64,000 nt of DNA from Pascua guehoae. Its lineage: Eukaryota > Basidiomycota > Tremellomycetes > Trichosporonales > Trichosporonaceae. A model generated the notes under the pieces. That model was not told the DNA's origin. It saw nothing but the letters and a program-made list of their open reading frames with translations, and made no database searches. A program made the position numbers and the translations under genes. Where the stretch lies: assembly GCA_001600415.1 (NCBI GenBank), contig BCJX01000007.1, positions 1,085,234-1,149,233 on the forward strand. Direction: 5' to 3'. Positions 33,736-44,934 of the stretch are shown in pieces; within the stretch, counting starts at the first letter, position 1; each line of letters starts with the position of its first letter.

Positions 33736-34792
33736 GGTGTGCTTCTTCCTTTCTTCCTTGCTTGGGAATCGGCGGTAGCGGTGAGGAGAAGAAAATTCGG
33801 GGGGATCGGAACGCGGTGCGTGTGGGATCTGGCGTCGTCTGGGCGGCTCAGTGGAGTCAGGTGCAAGGCTGCAGGTGCTGATGGGTTCTGTTTTTGCAGA
33901 GTAATGAAGGGCTCGAGAGGAAAGAACAGAGGAGCAAAAGTAGTGTAAACTTGGCGAGAAGAGTTAGTTGGCAAAGGGAGGGAGGTGGTTTGGATGGATG
34001 GATGGATGGATGGATGGATGCATCGGATCGGCCTGTCGCGTGTTTCCCTGATCCTTGCGCCGCTGGCTGCTGGCCTGCTGGACGCTGTGCGTGAACTCTA
34101 AAGAAGGCTGACGGCCGTACGGCCAGCTACTGACGAAAACGGGCGACACGTGGCTTGAGTGGCCAGCGGCATTTACGGCATTAACAATTGTGGCGTCGCC
34201 ACGAGGTGGGACTGCCTTCCCTCATTCACTTCATTATATATAGTTGTCAATTGTTGACCAGCCCGCACTTTGGAACAGCAGCGAGGCTACACGTATGCTG
34301 GAGACAAGCTCTGGCTTCTGGTAATTTCTGCCCTCTGAGAAAAACGTCTCTGAGGCCAGAGATCATCAGCTGGCATGTCGTCCCATCCTCATCAACCATG
34401 GGCAGCACATGGCAACACACGACGCACCCCGAGTCAGCATCAGCCACACGCACAGAGGGCAGCCCATGCCGCGTTTCATTACAAGATCTCATACACATTA
34501 CAACACGGTGCTGTCACTGCCGTGGACTTCATCTAGCACGGCAGCAAGATGGGCCGAGGAAATCGTGCCAGAGCCTCGCACCTGGGTTCTCTCTCGCACT
34601 GCCGCTCGCCCTCTCAGAGCCGCACAGTGCCGACTATGGCAATGCAGGGCTGGTACCTGCATTTGCACTCACGCAGCTCGCACCCACACGAGTGGGTGTG
34701 ATTATGGCAAGCCTTCGCTTGCTGCTTGGGGTCATCTCCACTCATCTGGTTCCTGTTCCACCAGAGCATCCTCGCACGGCTTCACTCTGCGC
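33736..34792. other. Intergenic region between splicing factor and ATG4
   Basis: The left part is the upstream region of the minus-strand splicing-factor gene, with a (TGGA)n run at 33992-34020. The right part is the 3' flank of ATG4. A 252-codon plus frame (34188-34946) overlaps the ATG4 last exon antisense and has no domain, so it is not called. Confidence 0.5.
33992..34020. repeat. (TGGA)n microsatellite
   Basis: About seven units of TGGA followed by TGCATCGG. It is located about 260-290 bp upstream of the splicing-factor start on the minus strand. Confidence 0.9.
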
Positions 34793-37700
34793 TCATAGCC
34801 GCTCGCGGTCGATCATCACTGGTGCACTGGATGCGACCGAGACGCAGTCGTCATCATCGTCCACGACCCGCGGGACGAGCTCGACGTCGTCGTCCCATTC
34901 AATGGGCGTCTGGCGCGCATCGTCGGTTGAGACAATTGTCGAATGACGCGCAGGCGTGCTCGTGCGGCGCGCGGCAGGTAGCTCGGTGCTGCTAACAACC
35001 TCACCAACTAATTGTCCATACGGAGGCGCCGCACCCTTCGGTAGTGAGGTGCTCGAGGCTGAAGAATGGGCGCTGTCCTTGGGTCCAGTGGTCGCGTATT
35101 CTGCATGCGCACTCGACACTGGCGTCACGGGTTCGACCACTTCGTCGACTGCGCCTAAGCTCACCCCACGCTGGGGTAAGGTGGAGGGCGAAAGCGCGCC
35201 AGCCTGTGAGACACGCTTCCGGGGTGATGTGGAACGTGGGGGCGTCCCAGAAGACAGTTCATGCGGGGACGGAGAACGTGACAATCTTGTCGGAAGACGC
35301 TTTGGCGACCGCGGTGGTGAGCGCGACAGCGAGCGCGGAGGTCGGGGTGGCGGCTGGTCTGGCTCGGGGACATATTGTGTCGGCTGCACGAGTGGCCTGT
35401 AGTAGGTGTCTGGGTAACCAGAGGACGAACGACGATCTGGTTCCCGCCACTCGTCATCTTGTTCTGGTGACGCATCACGGCTCGCAACGAGCGCCAGGTC
35501 CACAGCGTCAATCGTCGTGTCGCCAAACGTGGAGCGAGGGGTATCATCGCCACCCATGCCATAGTCCTCCACGCGGTCGTGTGCGGTGAGCCTTGGCGTC
35601 TCGGTGGAGGCGAGGGAGCCCGGCGTCACCGTTGCAGTGAGGTCAGCGTCAAGGGTTTTGGCACCAATGACGCTCGCGGGAGTAGCGGTCTGTCCTGCAG
35701 CATCCATAGTCGCTGGCGTCATGCGTCCAAACTCATCCGGCTCTGGCAGGGCTGCTTCGTCGGCATCGTCCTCGTCATCGTCATCGCCCTTGACGCTGCC
35801 GTCTTCGGAGAGGGGTTCCGACACACTCTCGAGGGCACCATCCTCATCGTCAGACCAAAGTGGCGGCTCGTCTTGCACTGCAAATATCTTGTACGGTAAC
35901 TGTAGAGTCAGCATGGCTGTGAGTCAGGTATCAGGCTCCTACTCACGTTCGCCACACGCTCGCAGAAGTCGTTAAACTCTGCCTCGTCCTGGCACAAGAA
36001 GCCGAGAAGCATGCTTGGGTCCAGGCCTGACAAGGGCAGTTTCTTGACGCGGTCACAGTGGAAGGTCCGGAGCTGTATCTCGGGATACGCCGTAGCGTAC
36101 CATGCGGTTTGAGGATCCACAGCGAGTGGTGGCGCTGGGGAAGAAGCCGATGCCGAGGTGGATGAAGCAGACGGTGGCGGCTGAACGGCCGCCTCGTCCC
36201 TGCTGCTGGTACTTCCCATGCGTCGGGCAGGCGACGGCGACGGTGGAGGAAGCGGAGAGCTGGCACGTCCCCGCGTTGGCGTCCTCGGCGAGGGAGATCC
36301 ATCTCGCTCGGCACGCTCAGGTTGCCGAGGTACAATGCGTAACGGGCTGGCGAACCGCTTCCTTGGACTTGGCGAATCGATGGTATGCGGCACGTCGTCA
36401 ACGTGCACGACATCCACCACAGGCACAGAGTCGTACTGTGTAGACTCTGGCTCATCCTCCAGTTGTTCCACAACTTCGTCGTCATCGCCACTACCCTTGG
36501 TAAGGGACGTCTCGCCTTCATGGCTGCCGTTGAGAGGGTTCTTCTGTTCATTGCGCTCGTGATGCTCGCGCTGATGCTCAAAAGCGGTAGCCGGTGGTGA
36601 CTCGCCCTGCTTGCGTTCGTGAGGTGTAACCGCCGCAGACAATGGGGGTACACGAAGTGGAACGGCGGGGCGTGTGAAATGGGGGTCGAGATAGAATAGA
36701 GAGTTTGCCTGGGATGCGACAAAGTAGTAGCTCGAGCTTGGCCGGCCGCCGGCAATACCCATGGACTGGGGGAAGGTGAAGAGAGCCTTGATAGACTCGT
36801 AGTAGATGGGGTTGACACCGTCAAGACCCAAGCGAATTCCAATCAGGATGAGGACGGCCTTGTCGCCCCATCCCATGCGGTACACGGATGGCGGTCGGGA
36901 TCTCTTGCCCTTGTCCTTCTGGGAGTCTTGGCTTGGATCCCACGCATCCGAGCTCGTGTGTGACGCGGCCAGCACGTCGGAGCGATAAATAATGCCATCG
37001 GCAGCGGTGGCCACGGCGAGGCCGCTGAGGGGAAACGAGTTGGCGAGTGTCTTGAGGGCGCCAGCAGCTGTACTGGGGCCAAACCACTCGCCAACCTCCT
37101 TTCCAAGCTCCTTGCCGATCAGGGCCATACGGTGAACGCTGAACGGGCAAAGTGGGCTCGGATCGTCGAGGAACCAAGTCAGAATGCGGACATGCGTTGC
37201 GTAGGCTTCGAGCTCGGCGAGCTCTAATGGGGTCTGCGGCTCGGTCGAGGGCTTGTGCGGGGGAATGCGCCAACCTGAAGGAGAACTTGTTAGAGAAGTG
37301 CACGAGTAATATACTGAGACAAGCCCTTAGGTCTGCACGTACCTCGTCCGAGATGCAGATGAACAAGTGCGTTGGCAAGCATGCTTTGGCCCGTACGAAG
37401 CATGCAGCCCCATCCTGCGTCGGTGCTCAGTCCACGGTCATCGCTCTTGACCCAGCCCCACGGGCTGTTGGTGAGACGCGACGCAGAGGTGTTGACAGAC
37501 GAGCCCACGCTCGGTAATGATGAGCCGGAACCATTGTCAAATGACTGAAAGTAGGCCGTGGGGTTGGGAAGCAGCGTGCTCTGGGGTAGGGGAACAATAG
37601 GTGCGTATTGCGATCGGTAGGTGCACCAAACGCGAGATCGAAAGTCGTCGTAGACTGCAATGAATCGGGTCAGCGTGACCCACGACGCGTCACAGGTGCA

Positions 37701-39221
37701 GAGGGGACAAGGAATGGGAGAGCGTGACTTACACTGCTCGGGCCACTTGAGCACCTCCTTCTCCTTGGGCCGGTCCTTTTTCAGACGGCTGACGGCAGTA
37801 TCGGGAGGTGGGGTAGAAGGCTCTGCCGCAGTGGCAGCGAGGTTATACGACGAAGGGGAAAAGAAATGCCCGAGCGTCCGACTGGGCGGTGAAGATGAGT
37901 AAGTTGCGCTCGACTCCTTGACTCTGGCCGTCCAGGGGGAGTCGTGTCGGCTTGCTGGCGAGTCTGCGCTCCTGCTCTCAAACGGATCCTCCGATCTGGG
38001 TGTCCATCCAGGGTGTGCCTGGCCCATGACCCACATGGTATCCTGGCAGTGATCCGGCTGCGCGTCCGCGTCCAGTAGATACCGCACCGTTCCAGCGGCC
38101 TTGCTGCGCGCAGCTGACAAAAACGAAGCAGCCGCGCCCTTGCGCATCGGCGACGGAGGACCACCTTCGCTGTGAACCGAGTGTGTCGACGGAGATCCGC
38201 CGCTCGGGTCAGCACCGCCTGCTGGAAGCAGGTTTGATAGCCACGATGACATGCGGTTCGGTAATGTCTCCTGTCGAGTGTGAGACGGCTGAGAGGGGCG
38301 CGTCAAGGACGACGTCGCAGGCACCGAGGTTGCAAGGTGCTGGGAACTGTCACGACGGCGAACACCTTGAACCGGCACTGCGTTTGAGACGGGCTGAGTC
38401 TCAACCTCCTGTGAACCGGACGGTGTACGGCGGAGTGCAAAGGCGGGTGGTGCATGCCATGAAGAGGGTTGCGACGGCTGGAAGTCGGGGCTCCCGCGCG
38501 TATGGGGGGAGGCTACGCCTGACGATCCAGATCCCTTGCCGCGCGTCATGCTCCACGGTTTCCGTGTCGAGTCGATCGAAGTCGTGGATGAAAAGCTCGA
38601 CTGGCGCGCGACTGGGGCAGTAGGGATGGGGAGTGTGGTCGAAGAGTCGTCATGAGAGTGGGCCGGGGCGTGGGAAGAGGTGCTACCGCGCCCGAACAAA
38701 CGGCTCGTCTTCTTGGCTAATGTGCGCGATTTGGAGCGGCGTTTGTCTGTCTTATCTGGTTGCGCCACAGGCGCAGACGACGTGACGACGGTCGCCATCG
38801 GATGGTCGTCAAGCGACATTGTGTCGACCGAGCGCGAGAGGACGCTCATACTCTCGTCGTAAGGATCGCGGAGGGCGCTCGCCTCTCTCCCAGCACTGGC
38901 GGTCGTCACGTGTCCGTTTGAGATGGTGCCCTCCAACAACCATTCGTCATCCCCCTCCGCCTCTGGGGTCGGCGTGTGAGACGGCGACGAGACGTATGGG
39001 CCAGAGGAAGCGGGTGGTACAGGAGACGGCGTCCCCCTGCCGCGGGTTGGCTTGCGGAAGAGGCCGTACTTCTTCGGCTGGCTCTGGCTGTGGGTCGAGT
39101 CCTGGCTGCTGGTTTGCACCAGGGGGTTCGAATCGAAGAAGTTTGGTGTCGGAGCCAGCGACGCTGACAAGCGACGAGGATCATGCTTTCGCCGAGGCGA
39201 TGGGTGGCTACCGCCGCTCAT
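34793..39221 (-). CDS. ATG4: Autophagy cysteine protease ATG4, very long form
   Basis: Exons are 39221-37733, 37654-37343, 37274-35947 and 35899-34793, giving 1411 aa. The 78-nt intron 1 is a multiple of three and stop-free, but removing it restores EQFYDDFRSRVWCTYRSQY, the conserved start of the protease fold. The catalytic Cys is near residue 580 (STDAGWGCMLRTGQ). WFGPSTAA and a DPHF motif (Asp797, His799 by my count) complete the triad. DPSMLLGFLC follows after an insert of roughly 190 residues rich in Pro/Ser. Atg4 cleaves the C-terminus of Atg8 and later delipidates it. The first 490 residues are Ser/Thr/Pro-rich and disordered, and the last 370 are acidic then Ser/Pro-rich. Typical Atg4 is 400-500 aa; long versions are known in Cryptococcus, which supports a Tremellomycete origin. 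Confidence 0.93.
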
Positions 39222-40244
39222 CTTCTGTCAAGGAAGCGTCAGTCACTGCTGTGAAGGTACGGTCGCCACTTTGTTTCACTAGGGTCCGAGCGCGCGGTTC
39301 GCGGCGGCCAACGGCCCATCCATGCCGACGCCGGCCACGCTGGCAACAACACTGCCTGCCATCCTTGGACCTTGGTCCAGTCTCCCACTTGCTGGGTGGA
39401 GCCTGGATCCGTGACAAAGGCGATAGGACATGGTCACAAAGGATGGCTCTCAATTGCCTCGCCCCAGATCGCAGTGGGGACTCACCTCGAACGGCGGCGC
39501 CGAACGCGTATCAGGCGACGCGTCGGCGACACAAACTTGCCACTGGGGGTGGCGAGATGGGCTGTTTAGCGAGTGTGTTTGGGTCCGCCGACGTGGACAG
39601 TGGGTGATGCAAGTGGCCTGTACTGGGTGGCCAGACGAAGGGTGGTGCGGGGGATGGTGAGAGTGGGTGGTTGATATGAGTAAAGGTGTAAGGGGGGAGG
39701 AAGGGGGGGTTGTGGGTTGATTTGGTTTGACAAGGCAGACGACGAGCAACGAGGCAACAGCAACGAGCGAGCCGAGCTGGGTTGGGTTGGGTTGGGTTGG
39801 GTTGGGTGACACTGGGTGCGTGCGTGCTGCCGGCTGGCCGGCTGGTTGCGGCTGGGCTGGGCATGGCCAGGCGCTGACGACGAAGCATTGGGCACCACCC
39901 ACCATGCATCACTACTGCCAATTCCATTCCCTATGACGAGGCGCGCGTACGCCCGCGTGCCACCGCCACACCCAGAACACCCCCTTTCACACGCCTAAAT
40001 CCCCACAGATTGGGGTCCTAGCGCCCATTTTGGCCGTTGTGGCTTCACGCGCGCCTATGTGAGTCCAGTTATGAGTCAAGATAACAGAACCTCCTGCTGT
40101 TATCAGGCACGCCTATGACCTATGACGTCGATGTTCACCACGTTTCAAGACGATGCACAACTTATTGCCAGTTTACCTGTGCACCGCCACGAGTTGCTTC
40201 TTCTCTGCAACCCATTCCCAAACATCATCCTCGTCTCGTTCAAC
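39222..40244. other. Divergent region between ATG4 and GH128, with GGGTT repeat
   Basis: This is the shared upstream region of ATG4 (minus) and the glucanase-like gene (plus). It contains a (GGTTG)n run at 39777-39807, which resembles but is not a telomere repeat (no TTAGGG). No other feature is recognised. Confidence 0.5.
39777..39807. repeat. (GGTTG)n pentanucleotide repeat
   Basis: Five to six tandem GGTTG units in the ATG4 upstream region. Confidence 0.85.
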
Positions 40245-41326
40245 ATGGGGCATCATAGTGGAAAGGTAGCTACACCTCTTTCCTGCCGAGCTTACCACAG
40301 GGTGGAATCAGCTGGCCGATACAAGAGGAGACGAGCGATCCAGTCGCGCAGTTCTTCCAACCTGGCAGCGTGCGTCATCTACTGCCGTCCCCCATGGCTA
40401 ACCTGCAGAAGCTCACTTGGCATTACAACTGGAACAAGAACTGGGATGTACTTCTTCCACGTACCACACCGGGACTCGTGATCAATGCCGAGTTTGTACC
40501 TATGATGTGCGTCGCATCTGTACCTGTCATCGGCTGTTGGTTGGCGACCATTGCCCTTCCCTCTCTCTGACTGGCCGTAGATTCGCCCCATCATACCTTG
40601 GTAACGAGTTCCACCTCCAGGACGGCTGGTCACTTCTCCTGGGTTACAATGAGCCAGATCACCTTGACCCGAACGTTGCGGTTGCGACTTCTGCGCGGGC
40701 CGCTGCCAAGGCGTGGGGCGAGCTTGCCCGCCTCCGCACGCCAGGCAAGCAGTTGGCAACGCCCGCGATTGCCCACGACTTCCAGTGGTTGAAGGTAGAT
40801 GAACATTGTGTTCACACTGTCCCCACTGACATGCAGGAATGGTTCGCTCACATCCCCGACGGCACCAAGCCCGACTTGCTTGCGGTGCACGTCTACACGA
40901 CGACATTTGAGAGCTTCAAGGCGATTCTGGAGAGGTATCATGACGAGTTTGGCCTGCCCCTCATCGTCACCGAGTACGCCATGACAGTGAGTTAGGATTA
41001 TGGGATGCAGTTGCTCACACGCGCAGAGCTTTGACCCCAACGTGCCTCCCCCGCAGAACCAGCAGCAAGTGCATGACTTTATGGGACAGACGACAGCGTG
41101 GATGGACGCCACGCCATGGATTGAGTGGGGGACAAGCGTAGCGCGTACACTGACTCGCAGGCGGTTTGCATGGTTTGGAGCGGTGCGCAATGGCTACAAC
41201 TTGCATGGCGTTCACGAGTTCAATCGTCTCATGGATGCAAATGGGAATGTCACGCCCCTGTGAGTGGCCACGCATTGTGAAACTGACGGAAGTGGACAGC
41301 AGTACATTGCTGGCGGTCACGACTAG
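40245..41326 (+). CDS. GH128-type (Asl1-like) beta-1,3-glucanase, eight exons
   Basis: Exons are 40245-40265, 40301-40369, 40409-40506, 40581-40794, 40837-40986, 41027-41124, 41161-41259 and 41293-41326, giving 260 aa. Introns are 35, 39, 74, 42, 40, 36 and 33 nt. All phases match, and the protein reads continuously: GGISWPIQEE, GSKLTWHYNW, FAPSYLGNEF, WSLLLGYNEPD, DLLAVHVYTT, LPLIVTEYAM, TPWIERFAWFGAV, then QQYIAGGHD at the end. Glu87 (in NEP) and Glu180 (in TEY) are in the positions of the GH128 acid/base and nucleophile. The family hydrolyses beta-1,3-glucan of fungal walls. No signal peptide is visible at the chosen start (MGHHSGKGG), so it may be intracellular, or a 5' exon may be missing. 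It is the first of four consecutive plus-strand genes. Confidence 0.85.
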
Positions 41327-41620
41327 GCTGTGGGTACTGGCTGCGATCACCCGATTACCTATCTAGATTGCGATGGGGAGCCGCTTCGAGTGCCTTATGG
41401 TCATGCAATGGGTGCCCCCACGAGAGCTGTGCCTCATGGAGACGGCGCGGGGGGGTTCACTCATCCCCAGGCTACCTGCATCCACGAGGCTGTCGGGACG
41501 CCAACACGTGCCCTGTTCCGGCTTTGGTGTAAAGTAAGAATTGTGTGCTTCGTGACGATATGAGCTCATCTCTTCTCACTTCTCATTCTTACCACTTCCC
41601 ACTTCACCAAACAGCTCATC
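41327..41620. other. Spacer between GH128 and first Myb-like gene
   Basis: 294 bp containing the 3' flank of the GH128 gene and the C/T-rich leader (CTTCTCACTTCTCATTC, ending just before the ATG) of the next gene. No TATA box is evident. Confidence 0.5.
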
Positions 41621-41962
41621 ATGGCTCCCACCAACAAGTCGCCCCAGCACGACTCCAAGCCGTACGACCGTCCCGCCGACGACACCACTGCAAGCTCGTC
41701 CTCGTCGGGCCCCAAGACCAAAAGGACACCAGGACGTACGTGGACGGCCGACGAGCTGGAGAAGCTGTTCGTCATTGCTCTCGGGGCGGGGCCGAAACAG
41801 ACCGATTTCGAGGGCGCCTTCCCGGACCGTACCGCGCTGCAGGCCTTTCGCACCTGGCAGTGAGTCCAATATCAACAAGGGGATGGTGCTGATGGCAGGA
41901 ACACGGTCGTCCCGTACATCAAAAAGCAGCTGCGCGAGAAGGGCGACAACGCGCGCCGTTAG
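41621..41962 (+). CDS. Small Myb/SANT-like protein, paralogue 1
   Basis: Exons are 41621-41859 and 41899-41962, giving 100 aa with a 39-nt intron in phase 2. A short Ser-rich N-terminus is followed by a single Myb/SANT-like unit: TPGRTWTADELEKLF, a spacer with DFEGAFPDRTALQAFRTWQ, then NTVVPYIKKQLREKG. The W...RT..Q...W spacing recalls Myb repeats, which bind DNA or histone tails. The protein is little more than the domain. Two sister genes at 42156 and 47544 share the architecture and the exact intron position after the conserved TW(Q/R) or VWQ codon. DNA binding is inferred, and the family is not one I can name. Confidence 0.8.
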
Positions 41963-42155
41963 AAAGCACCATAGCGAGTGGGTTGGCGTCACCAAGGGGC
42001 GCCTGTTAAGGGCCGGGGGGTAGGGCGCTTGGGCATGCTATTGTACCCATCGCCCCGCGGTGTGTTTCTCTTGCTCTTTGAGTTCTCACATCATTCACAA
42101 CATTTCCCTTTCTCACTCTTCACCTCTCCCCACTCATCATCCATCACTCATCAGC

Positions 42156-42593
42156 ATGCCCATGGAGATCAAGCCACTCATGCGCCACTCGCGCTCGCCC
42201 ACGCCCCCCGCCTCATCACCAGCCACGGCCTCGACGAAGCGCAAGGTCAAGACCGAAGAGGCCTACGACGGCGCCTGGGAAACGGATGACGACGGCGTCA
42301 AACCCGGCAAGGCCAACCGCAAGGCCAAGGCCAAGAAGTCGAAGAGCGCGGAATCCAAGACCCCCGGCCGCACCTGGACGGGCGACGAGCTCGTGACGCT
42401 CCTCGATATTGCGATGGAGAGCGGCGCCAGCCGCGCCGCGTTCGAGGGCCGCCTCCCCGGCCGCACTGGCTACCAGTGTAACCAGACGTGGCGGTGAGTT
42501 GCTCAGCTGCGGTGGTGCATCTTGTTAGCTGACGGCAGTAACACGGTGGTTCCGTTCCTCCGCAAGGCGCTGCGCGAGAAGGGCGGTGGGTAG
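42156..42593 (+). CDS. Small Myb/SANT-like protein, paralogue 2
   Basis: Exons are 42156-42493 and 42539-42593, giving 130 aa with a 45-nt intron. The N-terminus is basic/Ser-Pro-rich (STKRKVKTEE, ANRKAKAKKSKS), suggesting nuclear import. It is followed by TPGRTWTGDELVTLL, FEGRLPGRTGYQCNQTW, and after the intron NTVVPFLRKALREKG. GRTGYQCNQTW is the most Myb-like stretch in the family. It lies 193 bp downstream of paralogue 1 in the same orientation, consistent with tandem duplication. Confidence 0.8.
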
Positions 42594-42819
42594 GGTGGTC
42601 GCGCGGTGGAAGACGGGTTGAGGTGGGATGGGTGGGGTCTTGGTGGCGAGACGAGAAGGGCGTCTGAGATTGAGCTGTAGTACTGTGGTCCATACCATGC
42701 TGTGGTGACAAGGAGATGTGGCGATGCATGTGATGTGAAGGCATGGTGCCATGGGACAGGACGCCCTCCTTCCCTCGTTTTCTTTGTTCTTCGCATACCT
42801 CTTCCTTGCCTCCTCCTTT

Positions 42820-42935
42820 ATCTCCTTCCTTTCCTTCCTTTCTTTCGTTTCTTCCTTTCTTCCTTCCTTCCTTGCGGCGTCTTTGACCTGATCTCAATCT
42901 GATCCTTCCCTCCTCCCTTCCTTCCTTCCTTCCTT
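42820..42935. repeat. Pyrimidine-rich (TTCC)n tract
   Basis: An almost uninterrupted plus-strand C/T stretch with several CTTCCTTCCTT blocks, 70-185 bp upstream of the ATG at 43006. It is either a leader/promoter element of that gene or a simple repeat. Confidence 0.7.
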
Positions 42936-43005
42936 GTATTATCCTCCGTCTGGCATCTTCCATTCACTCTTCCTCACACTCTTACATTCTCATTACCGGA
43001 TCGCC

Positions 43006-44217
43006 ATGAGTTACCACCCATTCAGGCCTGCCGAGGCGCTGGAGGGCAAGGTGACACTGCAACTCGTTGACGCCTACGACGCATACATCGCTAGCGACCA
43101 TTCGTTTGTGCAATGGAGGAAGCTGGTGTTGGCGTTTGGGGAGTGGGCTGGTATACCGCTCGTGGAGGGCAAATGGTTCTTTCCCATCCTCCGTCCGTTT
43201 TCCAGCACTATCATTCACTTAGCCAACGACCCAAGCCTTCCGAAGCGCGTCCAACGTGGCGTGAAGTTCAATTCTCTTTTAGAGACGCACAATATTAAAC
43301 TCTGTAAACTTGTCGCCACCGACTCCACCCTCTGCGACAATGTGCGCAATGGATTACTGGGTAGGTGTTTCCCAAGTACAGAGTCGTCACTGACGCCAGT
43401 CAATCTCAACCCGAAGGAATCGACGTCCCGGGTGGGCACTCCCGTATCGGGCCAAGCTACCAAACCCGACACCCACCCTATTCGCTGCTCAACCACAAGA
43501 ACCGTTTCACCCATGACGACATCCCCACCGACCTCCGAGCGCCAGACTACAGAACATGACAAGATCCCCGTCCACGTCGAGTTCGACCGACTTCGCCTGG
43601 ACATTGAAATCCTCGGTGGCATGGCCCTCGCTGGTGCGGTGACAGCGGGAGCTCATCGTGAGGGATTGGAGAGGCTCTCCCGCCTCCGCTCCGCCACGCA
43701 CCGGTCTCGTGAGCGCGATTCGTTTTCAAGTGTGCTGGTCGATCGCTGCCGCCGCCATGTTGCCTTCCTCCAGGGGATGGCTTTCAGTGGCACGCGTACC
43801 GAATTCGCCCAGAGGGAAGCAATGGCTTTGTCGGAAAAGATACTCGACCGAATTCAACTGTGCCTTCACGATAACTCTGCTGCGACCGCTGGGATGGACG
43901 CAGAGCCAACAAGGAAGAAGATCACAATCGACAACGGGCGGCTGGGACTCGACAGCCACAAGGGCGAGTCCAATGGCGCCGGTCCCGCCTCCGCCTCTGT
44001 CTCCGGATCCGTCCCCACTCCCTCGGCCCCAGCCTCGGCCTCCACTTCTGGTGCTGCTGCCACCGAGTGGCCCCAAGACACAGGGCGAACGTCATCCACC
44101 ACTCCCATTTCGTCCACTCCTCCCTCCAAGCGGAGCCTCGAGGACGCCACATCGAGCCTGAGTCGAGGTCAATCAAGAGTGGCCAGGTACAGGCAAACCT
44201 GGTGTGGTACACAGTAA
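43006..44217 (+). CDS. Unrecognised 403-aa protein
   Basis: A long frame begins MSYHPFRPAEALEGKVTLQL, directly after a C/T-rich leader. The first 125 residues look ordered and helical (LVDAYDAYIASDHSFVQWRK, FGEWAGIPLVEGKWFFPILR). A Thr/Ser/Pro-rich stretch (135-185) follows, then a helical segment near 190-290 (EFDRLRLDIEILGG..., RCRRHVAFLQGMAFSGTR), and then a long Ser/Ala/Pro-rich tail. No family is recognised. The 3' end is uncertain: a GTACAG donor at 44188 could splice to an acceptor near 44215 or 44232, changing the last 12-17 residues. It follows the two Myb-like genes on the same strand; no functional link is evident. Confidence 0.6.
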   Translation: MSYHPFRPAEALEGKVTLQLVDAYDAYIASDHSFVQWRKLVLAFGEWAGIPLVEGKWFFPILRPFSSTIIHLANDPSLPKRVQRGVKFNSLLETHNIKLCKLVATDSTLCDNVRNGLLGRCFPSTESSLTPVNLNPKESTSRVGTPVSGQATKPDTHPIRCSTTRTVSPMTTSPPTSERQTTEHDKIPVHVEFDRLRLDIEILGGMALAGAVTAGAHREGLERLSRLRSATHRSRERDSFSSVLVDRCRRHVAFLQGMAFSGTRTEFAQREAMALSEKILDRIQLCLHDNSAATAGMDAEPTRKKITIDNGRLGLDSHKGESNGAGPASASVSGSVPTPSAPASASTSGAAATEWPQDTGRTSSTTPISSTPPSKRSLEDATSSLSRGQSRVARYRQTWCGTQ

Positions 44218-44934
44218 GCCAAGCATTGCAGATCTGGACCTTCTCCCCTGACGTCCGAGATAATATGACAGCGCTTCTCTGCAAGACGTATGCGAGAAGG
44301 ACGAGAGATAGAGTGGAAGGGGTGGGCAGGCTTCACCAAAGCCATAAATGGCGGTAAGCATTTCGGGTGTGGATAGAGTCACCGCTGACAGCAGCAGCAT
44401 CTGTGCGACCTCCGTCTGTAAGAAGAAAAGAACAGGGGAGGGAGGGGGGAGCGGATAAGACACGGCGAGAGTAGCGGCAGCAAAGGGTAGGGTGGAGAGC
44501 AGAAAACATAGGGGACTGAAGACAGCAGTGGGTGCTGTTTAGGTCGATGATGTGAGATGCGAACACACAGTTAGGCAGGCCCTGTCGGCCCGGTAGACCC
44601 TCGAGTTGGCAGATTCGCCTGTTGGCATCCGGTATACTCTGCGCGCAACGGCTTGCTAAGGACAAGGGCATATCCTCGTCGGGATATCCATCAGTAATAC
44701 GGTACGCCATCGTCAGTTTCGATTTGTGACAGGCCTGCCGCAGTCCCGTGCTCGCTCCCCAACTGCGGCAAGGGGTGTATCACTTGACAACATGTGCCCC
44801 AAGCCGTCCCCACTGCACTCATGCCTGTTAGCTGTCTCCACTCCACTCATGCCTGTTCCGTGTGCCTTGCGCTCAGTACTTTGTACATACACCTACACTC
44901 TGCAGTATACCTCGTCCCCACCACCACGCCAGCC
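44218..44934. other. Convergent intergenic region
   Basis: This separates the 403-aa gene (plus) from the dehydrogenase (minus). Only weak frames are present and nothing else is seen. Confidence 0.5.

Noticed and set aside
39777..39807. Telomere repeat in the ATG4 upstream region
   Set aside because: The unit is GGTTG and lacks the TTAGGG core, so it is a simple pentanucleotide repeat.
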